Positions 53,407-63,168 of a DNA stretch of 64,000 bases are shown piece by piece. The notes beneath the pieces were generated by a model, which worked only from the letters and a program-made list of their open reading frames with translations, ran no database searches and had not been told where the DNA came from. Within the stretch, counting starts at the first letter, position 1; each line of letters opens with the position of its first letter. Made by a program: the position numbers and the translations under genes. This DNA is from Sphingomonadaceae bacterium PASS1. Its GTDB lineage: Bacteria; Pseudomonadota; Alphaproteobacteria; Sphingomonadales; Sphingomonadaceae. The stretch is taken from contig NKIR01000005.1 in the NCBI GenBank assembly GCA_002255985.1, positions 62,001-126,000 on the forward strand, written 5' to 3'.

Positions 53407-55143
53407 ATGATTGAGGCCGGTAAAAAGTGGACGCCACCTGCGGGTTGGCCAGTCATGACGCGAGAGCAGTTAAAGGCTGCATTATGTGCACCTGGCATGC
53501 CTTTCGAAATGGAAACGGCCGAAATTGAAGGTGTACCGACGCGCGTCTGGAAAAATGCTTTACCCAATCTCGCGGTACTGGCCGCACACGCCAACGCATC
53601 GTTCGGTGACCGCGAATTTGTGGTGTATGAGGATGAGCGCGTCACTTACGCAGCCTGGCACCGCGCGGTTGCGACTCTCGCCCGTGCGCTGCAAGAACGT
53701 GGCGTAAAAAAAGGCGACCGGGTTGCCCTCGCCATGCGAAATCTGCCTGAATGGCCAGTCGCCTTTTTTGCGGCCGCAGTCGCGGGCGCGATTGTGGTGC
53801 CATTAAACGCATGGTGGACCGGCGAAGAGCTTGCCTTTGGTTTGGCCGATTCGGGAGCAGCGGTTCTGATCTGCGACGCGGAACGTTGGGACCGCATATC
53901 GCCCTATAAAGCCGAGATGCCTGCGCTTGCGCATGTCATGGTCACGCGCGCGGGTACAGCGGCAATGCCGAAGCCCGCCATCACGCTCGAAAGCATCATT
54001 GGCAGTCCAAAAAATTACGCCGATTTGGCTGACGTGCCGTTGCCTGACGTGGCGATTGCGCCAGATGACGCGGCAACTATTTTCTACACCAGCGGGACGA
54101 CCGGCAAGCCAAAGGGCGCTTTGGGTTCGCACCGCAACCTGCTGACCAATGGCTTTTCCAGCGCCTATTCTGGCGCTGCGACTGTGTTGCGCCGGGGTGA
54201 TCCTCTGCCCGAACCAACCATTCGGGCGAGCCTGCTTGTCATACCGATGTTCCATGTCACGGCTTGTTCGGCATCGATGATTCCCACGGTTCAAGCAGGG
54301 CACAAGATCGTGTTCCTCCACAAATGGGATACCGTGAAGGCATTCGAGATTATCGAACGTGAAAAAATCAACGCCACGGGCGGCGTGCCGTTCATCGCTT
54401 GGCAGTTAATCGAGCACCCCGACCGCGAGAAATATGACCTCAGCTCTATAGACGCGATAAGCTATGGCGGTGCACCGTCCGCGCCAGAGCTCGTCAGCAA
54501 GATCCACGAAATATTCGGCGCATTCCCGGGCAATGGCTGGGGCATGACGGAAACCATGGCGACGGTTACCTCGCATGTTGCCGAAGATTATCTGAATCGC
54601 CCCGACAGCTGTGGTCCGGCCGTTGCAGTCTCGGACGTGAAAATCATGTCAGAGGATGGCCAGGTTGAATTGCCTGTTGGCGAAGTCGGCGAATTGTGGG
54701 CGCGTGGTCCGCAAATCGTCAAAGGCTATTGGAACCGTCCGGACGCCACCGCAGAGACATTTGTTGATGGCTGGGTGCGCACGGGCGACCTTGCACGCGT
54801 GGACGATGAAGGCTTCTGTTTCATTGTTGATCGCGCCAAGGACATGATCATTCGCGGCGGAGAGAACATCTATTCGTCGGAAGTCGAGAATATCTTGTAC
54901 GAACATCCTGCGGTCACCGATGCCGCACTGGTGGGCATTCCGCACCAGACACTCGGCGAAGAACCCGCGGCTGTTGTGCATTTAGCACCGGGCGCCAGCG
55001 CGACAGAGGACGAACTTCGCGAATATGTCAGCGCACGATTGGCAAAATTCAAAGTGCCCGTGAAGATCATCTTCACCCAGGATACCCTGCCGCGCAACGC
55101 CAACGGCAAAATCCTTAAACGCGATTTGAAGGCCTTGTTCTGA
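53407..55143 (+). CDS. AMP-dependent acyl-CoA synthetase/ligase
   Basis: A 578-residue adenylate-forming enzyme. The P-loop-like AMP motif FYTSGTTGKPKGALG, the GWGMTETMATVT region and GWVRTGDLARVDDEGF plus RGGENIYSSEVEN follow the family order; the C-terminal catalytic Lys is in NANGKILKRDL. It activates a fatty or aromatic acid with CoA. A thiolase gene follows 83 bases on, supporting beta-oxidation. Start ATG 53407 follows GGAGAGAAC. Confidence 0.87.
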   Translation: MIEAGKKWTPPAGWPVMTREQLKAALCAPGMPFEMETAEIEGVPTRVWKNALPNLAVLAAHANASFGDREFVVYEDERVTYAAWHRAVATLARALQERGVKKGDRVALAMRNLPEWPVAFFAAAVAGAIVVPLNAWWTGEELAFGLADSGAAVLICDAERWDRISPYKAEMPALAHVMVTRAGTAAMPKPAITLESIIGSPKNYADLADVPLPDVAIAPDDAATIFYTSGTTGKPKGALGSHRNLLTNGFSSAYSGAATVLRRGDPLPEPTIRASLLVIPMFHVTACSASMIPTVQAGHKIVFLHKWDTVKAFEIIEREKINATGGVPFIAWQLIEHPDREKYDLSSIDAISYGGAPSAPELVSKIHEIFGAFPGNGWGMTETMATVTSHVAEDYLNRPDSCGPAVAVSDVKIMSEDGQVELPVGEVGELWARGPQIVKGYWNRPDATAETFVDGWVRTGDLARVDDEGFCFIVDRAKDMIIRGGENIYSSEVENILYEHPAVTDAALVGIPHQTLGEEPAAVVHLAPGASATEDELREYVSARLAKFKVPVKIIFTQDTLPRNANGKILKRDLKALF

Positions 55144-55172
55144 CACCGCCAACAGGGCTGATTTACATTTGT

Positions 55173-55211
55173 TTTTGATAGTGCGTCGCCCTATAGGGCG
55201 GCAAATCAAAA
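55173..55211. promoter_or_regulatory. Composite hairpin in the leader of the thiolase gene
   Basis: A palindromic core CGCCCTATAGGGCG (55187-55200) is flanked by TTTTGAT (55173-55179) and ATCAAAA (55205-55211). It lies 16 bases before the thiolase start, close to the AAAGGAA ribosome site, so it might affect translation or be a protein-binding site. Confidence 0.35.
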
Positions 55212-55226
55212 TCAAAGGAATCTCCC

Positions 55227-56414
55227 ATGCGCAACGTCGATCCTGTCGTCATCCTGTCCTACGCCCGCACCCCAATGGGGGCCATGCAAGGGGCGTTGGC
55301 AGACGTTGTAGCCACCGACCTTGGCGCAATTGCAGTGAAGGCAGCAGTTGAACGCGCTGGTGTCGATGGCGCGGCGATTGAGCGCATCTACATGGGTTGT
55401 GTGTTGCCAGCGGGCCTCGGCCAAGCCCCTGCCCGTCAGGCCGCGATTAAAGCGGGCCTGCCCAAATCTGTGCAAGCAACGACGGTGAACAAGGTATGCG
55501 GTTCGGGCATGCAGACCGTTATCATGGGCAGCGAGGCACTCGCCGCTGGTTCAGTCGATTATGTCATCGCCGGTGGCATGGAAAGCATGACCAACGCGCC
55601 CTATTTGCTGAAGAAGCACCGCAGTGGCGCTCGCATCGGTCATGACACCGCCTACGACCATATGTTCCTCGATGGACTTGAAGACGCATATGAGGCGGGC
55701 CGCGCCATGGGCACGTTCGCGCAAGACACCGCAGACGAGTATAAGCTGACGCGCGAAGGACAGGATGGTTACGCCCTTGAATCGTTACGCCGCGCACAAA
55801 GCGCAATTGCCGACGGCGCGTTTAAAGCGGAAATCGTTCCGGTGACCGTTACCACACGTAAGGGCGACGTCATCGTCGACACCGACGAACAACCCGGCAA
55901 AGGCATGCCCGACAAGATTCCAACGCTCAAGCCTGCCTTTGCGAAGGACGGCACAATCACGGCCGCCACCAGCTCGTCGATCTCAGATGGTGCCGCTGCA
56001 CTGGTGCTATCGCGCCAATCGGTTGCCGACGCCAATGGGCAAAAACCGATTGCGCGTATCGTCGCGCACGCGGCGCACGCGCAGGAGCCATCGGCATTCA
56101 CCACGGCTCCGGTCGGTGCTATCAACAAATGCTTGGCAAAGGCCGGCTGGACCATCGCGGACGTTGACCTGTTCGAAGTGAATGAAGCATTTGCCTGCGT
56201 CGCGATGTTTGCGATGCACGATCTTGGCATAGCGCATGACAAGATTAACGTTCATGGCGGCGCCACGGCATTGGGCCATCCCATTGGTGCATCAGGTGCG
56301 CGGATCATCACAACGTTGGTCGCCGCGCTTCAGCGCCATGGAAAGAAACGCGGCCTGGCATCGCTCTGCATTGGCGGTGGCGAAGCGACAGCTTTGGCGA
56401 TCGAGCTTATCTGA
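55227..56414 (+). CDS. Acetyl-CoA acetyltransferase (thiolase)
   Basis: A 395-residue thiolase. The acyl-enzyme Cys lies in NKVCGSGMQTV, the C-terminal His in GGATALGHPIGASGAR, and the second catalytic Cys in SLCIGGGEATAL. Thiolases cleave 3-ketoacyl-CoA or condense acetyl-CoA. It is near an acyl-CoA ligase and an SDR of the MFE-2 type, so fatty-acid breakdown is the likely context; acetoacetyl-CoA formation is another possibility. Confidence 0.9.
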   Translation: MRNVDPVVILSYARTPMGAMQGALADVVATDLGAIAVKAAVERAGVDGAAIERIYMGCVLPAGLGQAPARQAAIKAGLPKSVQATTVNKVCGSGMQTVIMGSEALAAGSVDYVIAGGMESMTNAPYLLKKHRSGARIGHDTAYDHMFLDGLEDAYEAGRAMGTFAQDTADEYKLTREGQDGYALESLRRAQSAIADGAFKAEIVPVTVTTRKGDVIVDTDEQPGKGMPDKIPTLKPAFAKDGTITAATSSSISDGAAALVLSRQSVADANGQKPIARIVAHAAHAQEPSAFTTAPVGAINKCLAKAGWTIADVDLFEVNEAFACVAMFAMHDLGIAHDKINVHGGATALGHPIGASGARIITTLVAALQRHGKKRGLASLCIGGGEATALAIELI

Positions 56415-56492
56415 TCGATACAATTTGCGACAAAAATGTCTGATTTCTGAACGGCTTATTCTAAGTCCGTTCACGGCCTGAAGTCCAGCTAG

Positions 56493-56517
56493 GGAACGTC
56501 GACGCAATTGGTGCGTT
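56493..56517 (+). promoter_or_regulatory. Candidate general-stress (EcfG-type) promoter upstream of the RcnB-like gene
   Basis: GGAAC at 56493-56497 and CGTT at 56514-56517 are 16 bases apart, close to the GGAACC-N16/17-CGTT consensus of alphaproteobacterial EcfG sigma factors. The gene starts 27 bases after the -10 element. A similarly spaced pair stands before the glycine-zipper gene at 63.2 kb. Confidence 0.4.
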
Positions 56518-56544
56518 TACGTCCAGAGAAAAGGACAGAAGACC

Positions 56545-57015
56545 ATGAAGACCAAATTTTTGATCGCAGCGGTCATCGCCACCACCTTAACGCCGGTGGC
56601 GGCGCAGGCGCAGACACGTGAACTTAATCGTGATCGTCAGGAAGTCCGTCAGGAAAAGCGCGATGTGCAGGATGCACGCCGTAATGGCGAACGTCAGGAT
56701 GTCCGCGAAGAGCGCCGTGATGTGCGTGAAGCCCGTCAGGAATATAAGGAAGATTGGCGCGAATATCGGCAGAAAAACCGCCGTGCTTTTCAGGCAAGCC
56801 GTTTTAACGCGCCGTTTCGTTATCGCACATTCAACACCGGCGTAAGCATTGGCGCGAGCTATTATGCACCGCGCTATCGGGTGGGCAACTATGCGAATTA
56901 CCGCCTGCCCAATCCGGGCCGTAATCAAACTTATGTACGTCACTATAACGATGTGCTGCTGGTGAATACACGCACCGGCCGGGTCATTAGAGCCTATCGC
57001 GGCTTTTACCTCTAA
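56545..57015 (+). CDS. RcnB-like secreted protein with charged repeat region
   Basis: A 156-residue protein. A signal peptide (FLIAAVIATTLTPVAAQAQ) is followed by an Arg/Glu/Asp-rich helical repeat (residues about 24-80, with repeated RxxVREERRDVREAR-type units) and a C-terminal RcnB-like segment with YNDVLLVNTRTGRVIRAYRGFY. RcnB proteins are periplasmic and linked to nickel/cobalt in enterics, but sphingomonad homologues are uncharacterised. A possible stress-type promoter precedes it and a double hairpin follows. Confidence 0.7.
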   Translation: MKTKFLIAAVIATTLTPVAAQAQTRELNRDRQEVRQEKRDVQDARRNGERQDVREERRDVREARQEYKEDWREYRQKNRRAFQASRFNAPFRYRTFNTGVSIGASYYAPRYRVGNYANYRLPNPGRNQTYVRHYNDVLLVNTRTGRVIRAYRGFYL

Positions 57016-57076
57016 AGCGTTCAATCCTCCCTGAACGCTTTGGGCCGTCGGAGAAATCCGGCGGCCCTTTGTTTTT
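57014..57076 (+). terminator. Double hairpin terminator after the RcnB-like gene
   Basis: A 10-bp hairpin AAAGCGTTCA/TGAACGCTTT (57014-57041) is followed by a GC-rich stem of 11 pairs with a GAAA loop (57042-57067) and then a T-rich tail including TTTTTT. The second stem is the functional terminator. Confidence 0.88.
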
Positions 57077-57102
57077 TGCCACGCGCAGGTTAAGCAGAGG
57101 GC

Positions 57103-57768
57103 ATGAATATCGTCTTCGTTCTCTTCGACAATGTCACCCAACTCGATTTCACAGGGCCAGTGCAATTCCTCTCGCGATTGCCGGGCGCGGATGTTCATGT
57201 CGTCAGCAAAACGGGCGCGGCGGTCACCACCGATAGCGGCTTTTCCATTCTCCCCAGATCCAGCTTCGCAGACTGCCCGCAGGCGGACATAATCTGCGTG
57301 CCGGGCGGTCATGGTGTGCGCGACGCGATTGCTGATGCGCAGATCGTCGATTTCGTCCGCACGCAAGCACGCGGGGCACAATATATCACAAGCGTGTGCA
57401 CCGGTGCCTTCATATTGGGCTCTGCCAATTTGCTGCACGGCAAAGAAGCCACATGCCACTGGGCATATACGCATTTGTTGCCGATGTTTGGCGCAACGCA
57501 TCGCCCCGCGCGCGTGGTCCGCGACGGCAATTTGCTTACCGCAGGCGGCGTCACGTCGGGCATAGACTTCGCGCTGGAACTGATTTCAGACATTGCAGGC
57601 GAAGATGTTGCACGCACCATCCAGCTCGCGCTCGAATATGATCCGGCACCGCCGTTTAACGGGGGAACGCCAGCGAGCGCACCTGATGCGATATTGTCAA
57701 ACCTGCGCGCGCGCGTCTATGAAAAGGCCGCAACCGAGATGGAATGCGCCATAAAAAAGATAATTTAA
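57103..57768 (+). CDS. DJ-1/PfpI-family protein, isonitrile hydratase-like
   Basis: A 221-residue class-I amidotransferase-like protein. The nucleophile-elbow Cys is in TSVCTGAFILGSANLL, with a later GGVTSGIDFALEL segment matching isocyanide hydratase relatives. An early acidic residue (LDFTGP) is as expected. Other members are glyoxalase-III-type enzymes or regulators, but no DNA-binding domain is attached here. The track ORF of the next gene overlaps it, but the real start of that gene is 72 bases downstream. Confidence 0.75.
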   Translation: MNIVFVLFDNVTQLDFTGPVQFLSRLPGADVHVVSKTGAAVTTDSGFSILPRSSFADCPQADIICVPGGHGVRDAIADAQIVDFVRTQARGAQYITSVCTGAFILGSANLLHGKEATCHWAYTHLLPMFGATHRPARVVRDGNLLTAGGVTSGIDFALELISDIAGEDVARTIQLALEYDPAPPFNGGTPASAPDAILSNLRARVYEKAATEMECAIKKII

Positions 57769-57839
57769 CCCGTCAGTTAAATTCCCACTGGACGAAGCCT
57801 ATTCGAGGGCATAGCCTTTCCGTCGAGGGGGAGAAAAAT

Positions 57840-60032
57840 ATGAAGAATAAGCTTTGGTTCGCAGCCGCATTTGCTGGCGCGACATTATTATTGGGTTCTT
57901 GCCAAAAGGTAGCTGGACCGACCGATGTGCCTGCATTCGCTAAGATTAACGGTGATTATCTGAAAACCGGTGGCGACGGCTCAAACTGGGCGATGACGGG
58001 TTTCAACTATAGTGAGCAACGGCACAGCCCGCTTACCCAAATTAATGACAGCAATGTGCAGGATCTGGGCATTGCCTGGTTCGCTGACTTGCCCGATGCG
58101 CGCGGGCAGGAAGCAACACCAGTGGTTGTCGACGGCAAAATGTTCATTTCAACCGCTTGGTCCAAAGTATTTTCTTATGACGCCAAAACCGGCAAACTAT
58201 TGTGGAGCTTCGATCCCGAAGTCGACAAAGCGCGCGGGGTCAAAGCCTGCTGCGACGTGGTCAACCGCGGCGTTGCGTTCTGGAAAGGCAGCGTTTTTGT
58301 CGGAACCATCGACGGGCGCTTGATTTCCTTGGACGCCACCACGGGCAAGCAATTGTGGAGTGTCCAAACGCTTGACCTCAAATCCAACGGCACCATCACC
58401 GGCGTTCCGCGGGTTGTAAAGGACAAGGTCGTTATTGGCTTTGGCGGCGCAGAGTTCGGCGCCCGCGGTTATGTGACCGCATATGACGCCGCGAGCGGCA
58501 AACAGGCATGGCGTTTTTACACCACGCCCAATCCCAAGGGCGAGCCAGACAATGCCGCGAGCGATAAGATCTTAAAAACAGCGGCAACCAAAACATGGAG
58601 TGCCAAACCCAAAAAGGGTGACTGGCGCGAAAGTGGCGGCGGCGGCACCGTGTGGGACGCCATTGTCTATGATGCCGAGCTTGATCAGTTGTACCTTGGC
58701 GTCGGCAACGGCAATCCGTGGAACCATGGGATTCGTTCCAATGGCGAAGGCGACAATCTGTTCCTGTCGTCCATCGTCGCGCTTAAACCCGACACGGGCG
58801 AATATGTCTGGCATTATCAGGAAACGCCAGCCGAAAGCTGGGATTACACCGCGACCCAGCCCATCATATTGGCGACGGAAAACCGCGGCGGCAAAGAACG
58901 CAAAGTTCTTTACCACGCGCCGAAGAACGGGTTTTTCTTCACCATTGATCGGTTGAACGGCAAGTTGTTGTCAGCAAACCCGTTCATCGACGGCATCACT
59001 TGGGCAACCGGATATGACATGAAAACAGGGCGGCCTATCGAAAACCCGGCAGCGCGGTACGAAAAAACCGGCAAGCTCTATTTGGCGAATCCTTCGGCGT
59101 TGGGTGCGCATAACTGGCACCCGATGAGCTTTAACCCCGCAACGGGATTAGTCTACATTCCCGCAATGTACATTGGCGGCGCGTATCTGCCGCCGGTTGC
59201 GCCAAATGAACAAGAGCGCAAGGCGTTGGGTTTCAACGTAGGCGGCGCGATGGCGACGGCCGACCTTCCCGATGACATCAATTTCGTGAAGGCTGTGAAA
59301 GCGGCGACGACCGGAAAGCTTGTCGCGTTCGACCCCAAGACCGGAAAAGCAAAATGGACCGTCGATTACCCCGCCTCATGGAATGGCGGGACGATGACCA
59401 CCGCCGGAAATCTGGTTTTCCAAGGTACCGCAATGGGCGAGTTCCGCGCTTATGCTGCGGATACCGGCAAGCAACTGTTGAACCTCAACGTACAGTCAGG
59501 TGTATTGTCCGGCGCATCGACCTATACGGTTGACGGCGAGCAATATGTCGCCTTCCTGACCAGCAAGGGGGGCGCGTTCCCGCTCGTTTCCGGTTATGCA
59601 GGTTCCACCAGCGCTGCGGTTCCCAATATCCCCCGCCTGATCGTTCTGAAGCTGGGCGGAAAGACAGCATTGCCACCGGCACCGAAAGCGCCAGCCTATG
59701 CGTGGGCGCCACCAGCGCAATTCGGCACGCCAGCAGATATCGCTGCGGGAGGATCGAATTTCCAACGCTATTGCCTCGTCTGCCACGGCCCCGGGGCGGT
59801 CGGGAACGGCGTGCTGCCGGACCTGCGCAAATCTGGTGTGATTGCGGATGCCGCTACTTGGAAATCGGTTGTGATTGACGGCATTCTAAAGGGCAATGGC
59901 ATGGTCAGCTTTAGCAGTGTGTTAACGCCGAAAGAAGCCGAGCAAATGCGCGCTTATGTTGTCAGCCGTGCACATTACGCAAAGGCAAATGATGCCGCAT
60001 TAAGCGGTGGTGCAAAAAAGGCAGCAAAGTAA
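57840..60032 (+). CDS. Lipoprotein quinohemoprotein alcohol dehydrogenase (PQQ and heme c)
   Basis: A 730-residue type II PQQ dehydrogenase. A lipobox (TLLLGSC) replaces the usual Sec-only signal, so it is probably membrane-anchored on the periplasmic side. The vicinal disulfide Cys-Cys is in KACCDVVNRG, the beta-propeller PQQ motifs recur as GKLLWSFD and GKQLWSV, and the catalytic Asp is in ESWDYTATQP. A C-terminal cytochrome c domain has CLVCHG and a distal Met (GMVSF). WDYT at the active site points to calcium, not lanthanide. ATG 57840 follows GAGGGGGAG. No PQQ synthesis genes are in the window. Confidence 0.88.
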   Translation: MKNKLWFAAAFAGATLLLGSCQKVAGPTDVPAFAKINGDYLKTGGDGSNWAMTGFNYSEQRHSPLTQINDSNVQDLGIAWFADLPDARGQEATPVVVDGKMFISTAWSKVFSYDAKTGKLLWSFDPEVDKARGVKACCDVVNRGVAFWKGSVFVGTIDGRLISLDATTGKQLWSVQTLDLKSNGTITGVPRVVKDKVVIGFGGAEFGARGYVTAYDAASGKQAWRFYTTPNPKGEPDNAASDKILKTAATKTWSAKPKKGDWRESGGGGTVWDAIVYDAELDQLYLGVGNGNPWNHGIRSNGEGDNLFLSSIVALKPDTGEYVWHYQETPAESWDYTATQPIILATENRGGKERKVLYHAPKNGFFFTIDRLNGKLLSANPFIDGITWATGYDMKTGRPIENPAARYEKTGKLYLANPSALGAHNWHPMSFNPATGLVYIPAMYIGGAYLPPVAPNEQERKALGFNVGGAMATADLPDDINFVKAVKAATTGKLVAFDPKTGKAKWTVDYPASWNGGTMTTAGNLVFQGTAMGEFRAYAADTGKQLLNLNVQSGVLSGASTYTVDGEQYVAFLTSKGGAFPLVSGYAGSTSAAVPNIPRLIVLKLGGKTALPPAPKAPAYAWAPPAQFGTPADIAAGGSNFQRYCLVCHGPGAVGNGVLPDLRKSGVIADAATWKSVVIDGILKGNGMVSFSSVLTPKEAEQMRAYVVSRAHYAKANDAALSGGAKKAAK

Positions 60033-60053
60033 AAAACTGCTGCCCATGAATCT

Positions 60054-60082
60054 GGCATCTGCCTAAAATTTAGGCAGATGCC
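60054..60082. repeat. 29-bp near-perfect palindrome after the alcohol dehydrogenase gene
   Basis: GGCATCTGCCTAAA and TTTAGGCAGATGCC are perfect 14-bp complements around a single A. It could stop the preceding transcript, though no T-run follows, or act as a binding site. It lies about 46 bases upstream of the sigma-54-like promoter of glnB. Confidence 0.55.
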
Positions 60083-60127
60083 ATGGTCTATATGGCCCAA
60101 AATAACGCGTTTTGGTGTTGGTCAATT

Positions 60128-60144
60128 TTGGCACGATACTTGAT
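60128..60144 (+). promoter_or_regulatory. Sigma-54-type promoter for glnB-glnA
   Basis: TTGGCACG-N4-TTGAT fits the RpoN consensus TTGGCACG-N4-TTGCW, with the GG and the -12 G separated by the required ten bases; one base of the -12 (A for C) departs. It lies 63 bases before glnB, as in NtrC-controlled glnBA operons. Confidence 0.65.
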
Positions 60145-60155
60145 ATGCCGTTTAA

Positions 60156-60545
<390 letters not shown>

Positions 60546-60591
60546 AAAATCCAAAATATCCAAAAAAGACAAGCCAAAGAAGGAAAGTAGA

Positions 60592-62004
60592 ATGGGTACC
60601 TCAGCTAAGGACATTATCAAGCGTATCAAGGATGAAGAGATCGAGTGGGTCGATGTTCGTTTCACTGATCCCAAGGGCAAATGGCAGCATCTGACCATGT
60701 GCGCTGGCGTGATCGGCGAAGACGAATTGGTAGACGGATTGATGTTCGACGGTTCGTCCATCGAAGGCTGGAAAGCCATCAACGAATCCGACATGATCCT
60801 GAAGCCTGATCTTGATGCCGTTTACGTAGATCCATTCTCCGCCACGCCCATGATGATCATCTTCTGCGATATCGTCGAGCCATCAACGGGCGAGCTTTAC
60901 AGCCGCGACCCGCGCTCGACCGCAAAGCGCGCTGAAGCATATTTGAAAACCACAGGCATCGGCGACACCGTATATGTCGGCCCAGAAGCCGAGTTCTTCA
61001 TGTTCGACGATGTGCGTTTCGAAAACAGCTACAACACGTCATATTACAAGATCGACGATATCGAGCTGCCAACGAACACCGGCACGAAGTATGAAAGCGG
61101 CAATATGGGCCATCGCCCCCGTGCAAAGGGTGGTTATTTCCCCGTCGCACCCGTGGATAGCGCAATGGACATCCGTGGAGAAATGGTTGCGACCATGCTC
61201 GAAATGGGCCTGCCTTGCGACAAGCATCACCATGAAGTTGCTGCAGCCCAGCATGAGCTTGGCCTGACTTTCGGTACGCTGACACAAACCGCGGACCGTA
61301 TGCAGATCTACAAATATGTGGTGCATCAGGTCGCGCATGCATATGGCAAGACCGCAACGTTCATGCCGAAGCCAATCAAGGAAGACAATGGTTCGGGTAT
61401 GCACACCCACCTGTCGATCTGGGAAGGCAAGACCCCGCTTTTCGCAGGCGACGGCTATGCCGGTCTTTCGGACATGTGCCTGTATTTCATCGGCGGCATC
61501 ATCAAGCATGCAAAGGCCGTGAACGCATTCACAAACCCGACCACAAACAGCTACAAGCGTTTGGTGCCCGGTTACGAAGCGCCAGTGTTGCTCGCATATT
61601 CGGCGCGCAACCGGTCGGCTTCATGCCGTATTCCTTATGGTGCGGGTGCCAAGGCCAAGCGCGTTGAAGTCCGCTTCCCTGACGCAATGGCGAACCCATA
61701 TCTGTGCTATGCGGCTTTGTTCATGGCTGGCCTCGACGGCATTCAGAACAAGATCCACCCTGGCGACGCCATGGACAAGAATCTCTATGACTTGCCACCA
61801 GCGGAGCTTGCTGAAGTGCCAACCGTAGCCGGATCGCTGCGTGAAGCTCTGGATTGCCTGGCCGCTGATCATGACTTCCTGTTGAAGGGTGACGTGTTCT
61901 CGAAGGACCAGATTGAAAGCTATATCGAATTGAAGATGGAAGACGTCGCCCGTTGGGAAATGACGCCAAGCCCCGTCGAATTCGACATGTACTACAGCTA
62001 CTGA
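60592..62004 (+). CDS. glnA: Glutamine synthetase type I
   Basis: A 470-residue GSI. The N-terminal [16 protein letters not shown], the metal/ATP loops ([28 protein letters not shown]) and the adenylylation-site Tyr in [10 protein letters not shown] are present. It condenses glutamate and ammonia. The start is ATG 60592 with AAGGAAAG upstream; the longer track start at 60436 would lie inside glnB. A terminator follows. Confidence 0.97.
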   Translation: MGTSAKDIIKRIKDEEIEWVDVRFTDPKGKWQHLTMCAGVIGEDELVDGLMFDGSSIEGWKAINESDMILKPDLDAVYVDPFSATPMMIIFCDIVEPSTGELYSRDPRSTAKRAEAYLKTTGIGDTVYVGPEAEFFMFDDVRFENSYNTSYYKIDDIELPTNTGTKYESGNMGHRPRAKGGYFPVAPVDSAMDIRGEMVATMLEMGLPCDKHHHEVAAAQHELGLTFGTLTQTADRMQIYKYVVHQVAHAYGKTATFMPKPIKEDNGSGMHTHLSIWEGKTPLFAGDGYAGLSDMCLYFIGGIIKHAKAVNAFTNPTTNSYKRLVPGYEAPVLLAYSARNRSASCRIPYGAGAKAKRVEVRFPDAMANPYLCYAALFMAGLDGIQNKIHPGDAMDKNLYDLPPAELAEVPTVAGSLREALDCLAADHDFLLKGDVFSKDQIESYIELKMEDVARWEMTPSPVEFDMYYSY

Positions 62005-62028
62005 TCCTACGCATCGGATCATTGGCTT

Positions 62029-62063
62029 AAGGCCCGGCGGTTGGGGTACTGCCGGGCCTTTTT
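62029..62063 (+). terminator. Rho-independent terminator after glnA
   Basis: AAGGCCCGGCGG (62029-62040) pairs with CTGCCGGGCCTT (62049-62060) with one mismatch, followed by five T residues. It serves the glnB-glnA transcript and separates it from the convergent glycine-zipper gene. Confidence 0.9.
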
Positions 62064-62072
62064 ATTTTGTGT

Positions 62073-63131
62073 TTAGTAGTTGCGTCCTTGACGCCATGTC
62101 TTGTCGAGACGGCTCGTGAGCCGGTCCAATCGACGTTCAATATTCTGCTGTTCACGCGGTGTGAAACGACCATCACGGTTGAACATGCGGTTCTGGCCCT
62201 CAATCGCCGTCAACTCGCGTCGCGCATATTGTGCATCGACCCGGCTGATGCGTTGTGATTGCAGAGCTGTGCGCACATATTCACGCATCCAGCTAATCCG
62301 GGTGGAAATATCATTCGGCATTTGGCTCAGGTCATACTGACCTATTCCGGGGCGATATTGGTTATCCGGACGATTATCATTGGCTTGATAGCCATCATTG
62401 CGCGTCGAGACCCAACGGCCACGGGTGTCATAATAGCCATAAGCGCGGCCTACCTGCCAACGACCGTTTGAGTCATAATAGCCCGGCTGTTCAACCGCGT
62501 TCCAGTTGCCGTTGCTTTCGCTGGCATACCCGGTGTCGCCAGCGATCCAACGACCGCGTGCGTCGTATCGTCCGCGCGTAGGACCAGCAATCCAGCGACC
62601 ATTATCGTCATAATAACCGGTGGCTGTACCAGCAACCCAGCGATTGTTCCGGTCATAATAACCAGCAGAGGATGCTGGAACCCAATAGCCGTCACGGTCA
62701 AGATAACCAGAACTGCCGCTGTCGCTATTTGCGCTGACCCAACGACCATTGTCGTAATAGCCATTTGGCTGCCCTAGGACCCAGCGCCCATCGCGGTCAT
62801 AATAGCCACGCGCATCGGTTGCACTTACGCCGGTTGCGTGCCAGCGACCTTGCTGATCGTAATAGCCATATGCGCTTCGGCAATCGCCACGATCTGACTT
62901 AGAGACCTGATTACCGATTACGGCGCCGATGATGCCGCCAATAATGGTGCCTTCGGTCTTGTCACCGCGTCCAGCGATGACACTACCCAGCACGCCACCG
63001 GCGCCTGCGCCGACAGCCGTACCGATGATCCGGCCATTTCCGTCGCGGCGGCAGCCATCATTTTGCGCCATTGCCATCGACGGTGTCAAAACGGAAAGCG
63101 CGATGCCAGCGAGAAGTAAACGACTTTTCAT
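62073..63131 (-). CDS. Glycine-zipper 2TM protein with about ten YYDxxGRW repeats
   Basis: A 352-residue exported protein. A signal peptide (LLLAGIALSVLTPSMAMAQ) is followed by a glycine-zipper membrane segment (IIGTAVGAGAGGVLGSVIAG and GTIIGGIIGAVIGN). From about residue 88 to 250 there are some ten tandem repeats of the form GYYDxxGRWVxG, two of them degenerate. The C-terminal 90 residues are charged and helical (e.g. NIERRLDRLTSRLDK). Repeat proteins of this type occur in sphingomonads, possibly in envelope structure or stress. A stress-type promoter candidate lies upstream. Confidence 0.72.
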   Translation of the reverse strand: MKSRLLLAGIALSVLTPSMAMAQNDGCRRDGNGRIIGTAVGAGAGGVLGSVIAGRGDKTEGTIIGGIIGAVIGNQVSKSDRGDCRSAYGYYDQQGRWHATGVSATDARGYYDRDGRWVLGQPNGYYDNGRWVSANSDSGSSGYLDRDGYWVPASSAGYYDRNNRWVAGTATGYYDDNGRWIAGPTRGRYDARGRWIAGDTGYASESNGNWNAVEQPGYYDSNGRWQVGRAYGYYDTRGRWVSTRNDGYQANDNRPDNQYRPGIGQYDLSQMPNDISTRISWMREYVRTALQSQRISRVDAQYARRELTAIEGQNRMFNRDGRFTPREQQNIERRLDRLTSRLDKTWRQGRNY

Positions 63132-63168
63132 AAGTTTCTCTTTTCACGTAAATTGTTCGTGAATTGAT

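Noticed and set aside
57744-57839. N-terminal extension of the PQQ dehydrogenase before the lipoprotein signal
   Set aside because: It overlaps the DJ-1/PfpI gene and a signal peptide must be N-terminal; ATG 57840 has a strong GGGGGAG site.
58800-58900. Lanthanide-dependent (XoxF/PedH-like) alcohol dehydrogenase
   Set aside because: The residue two after the catalytic Asp is Thr (WDYT), not the Asp typical of lanthanide enzymes.
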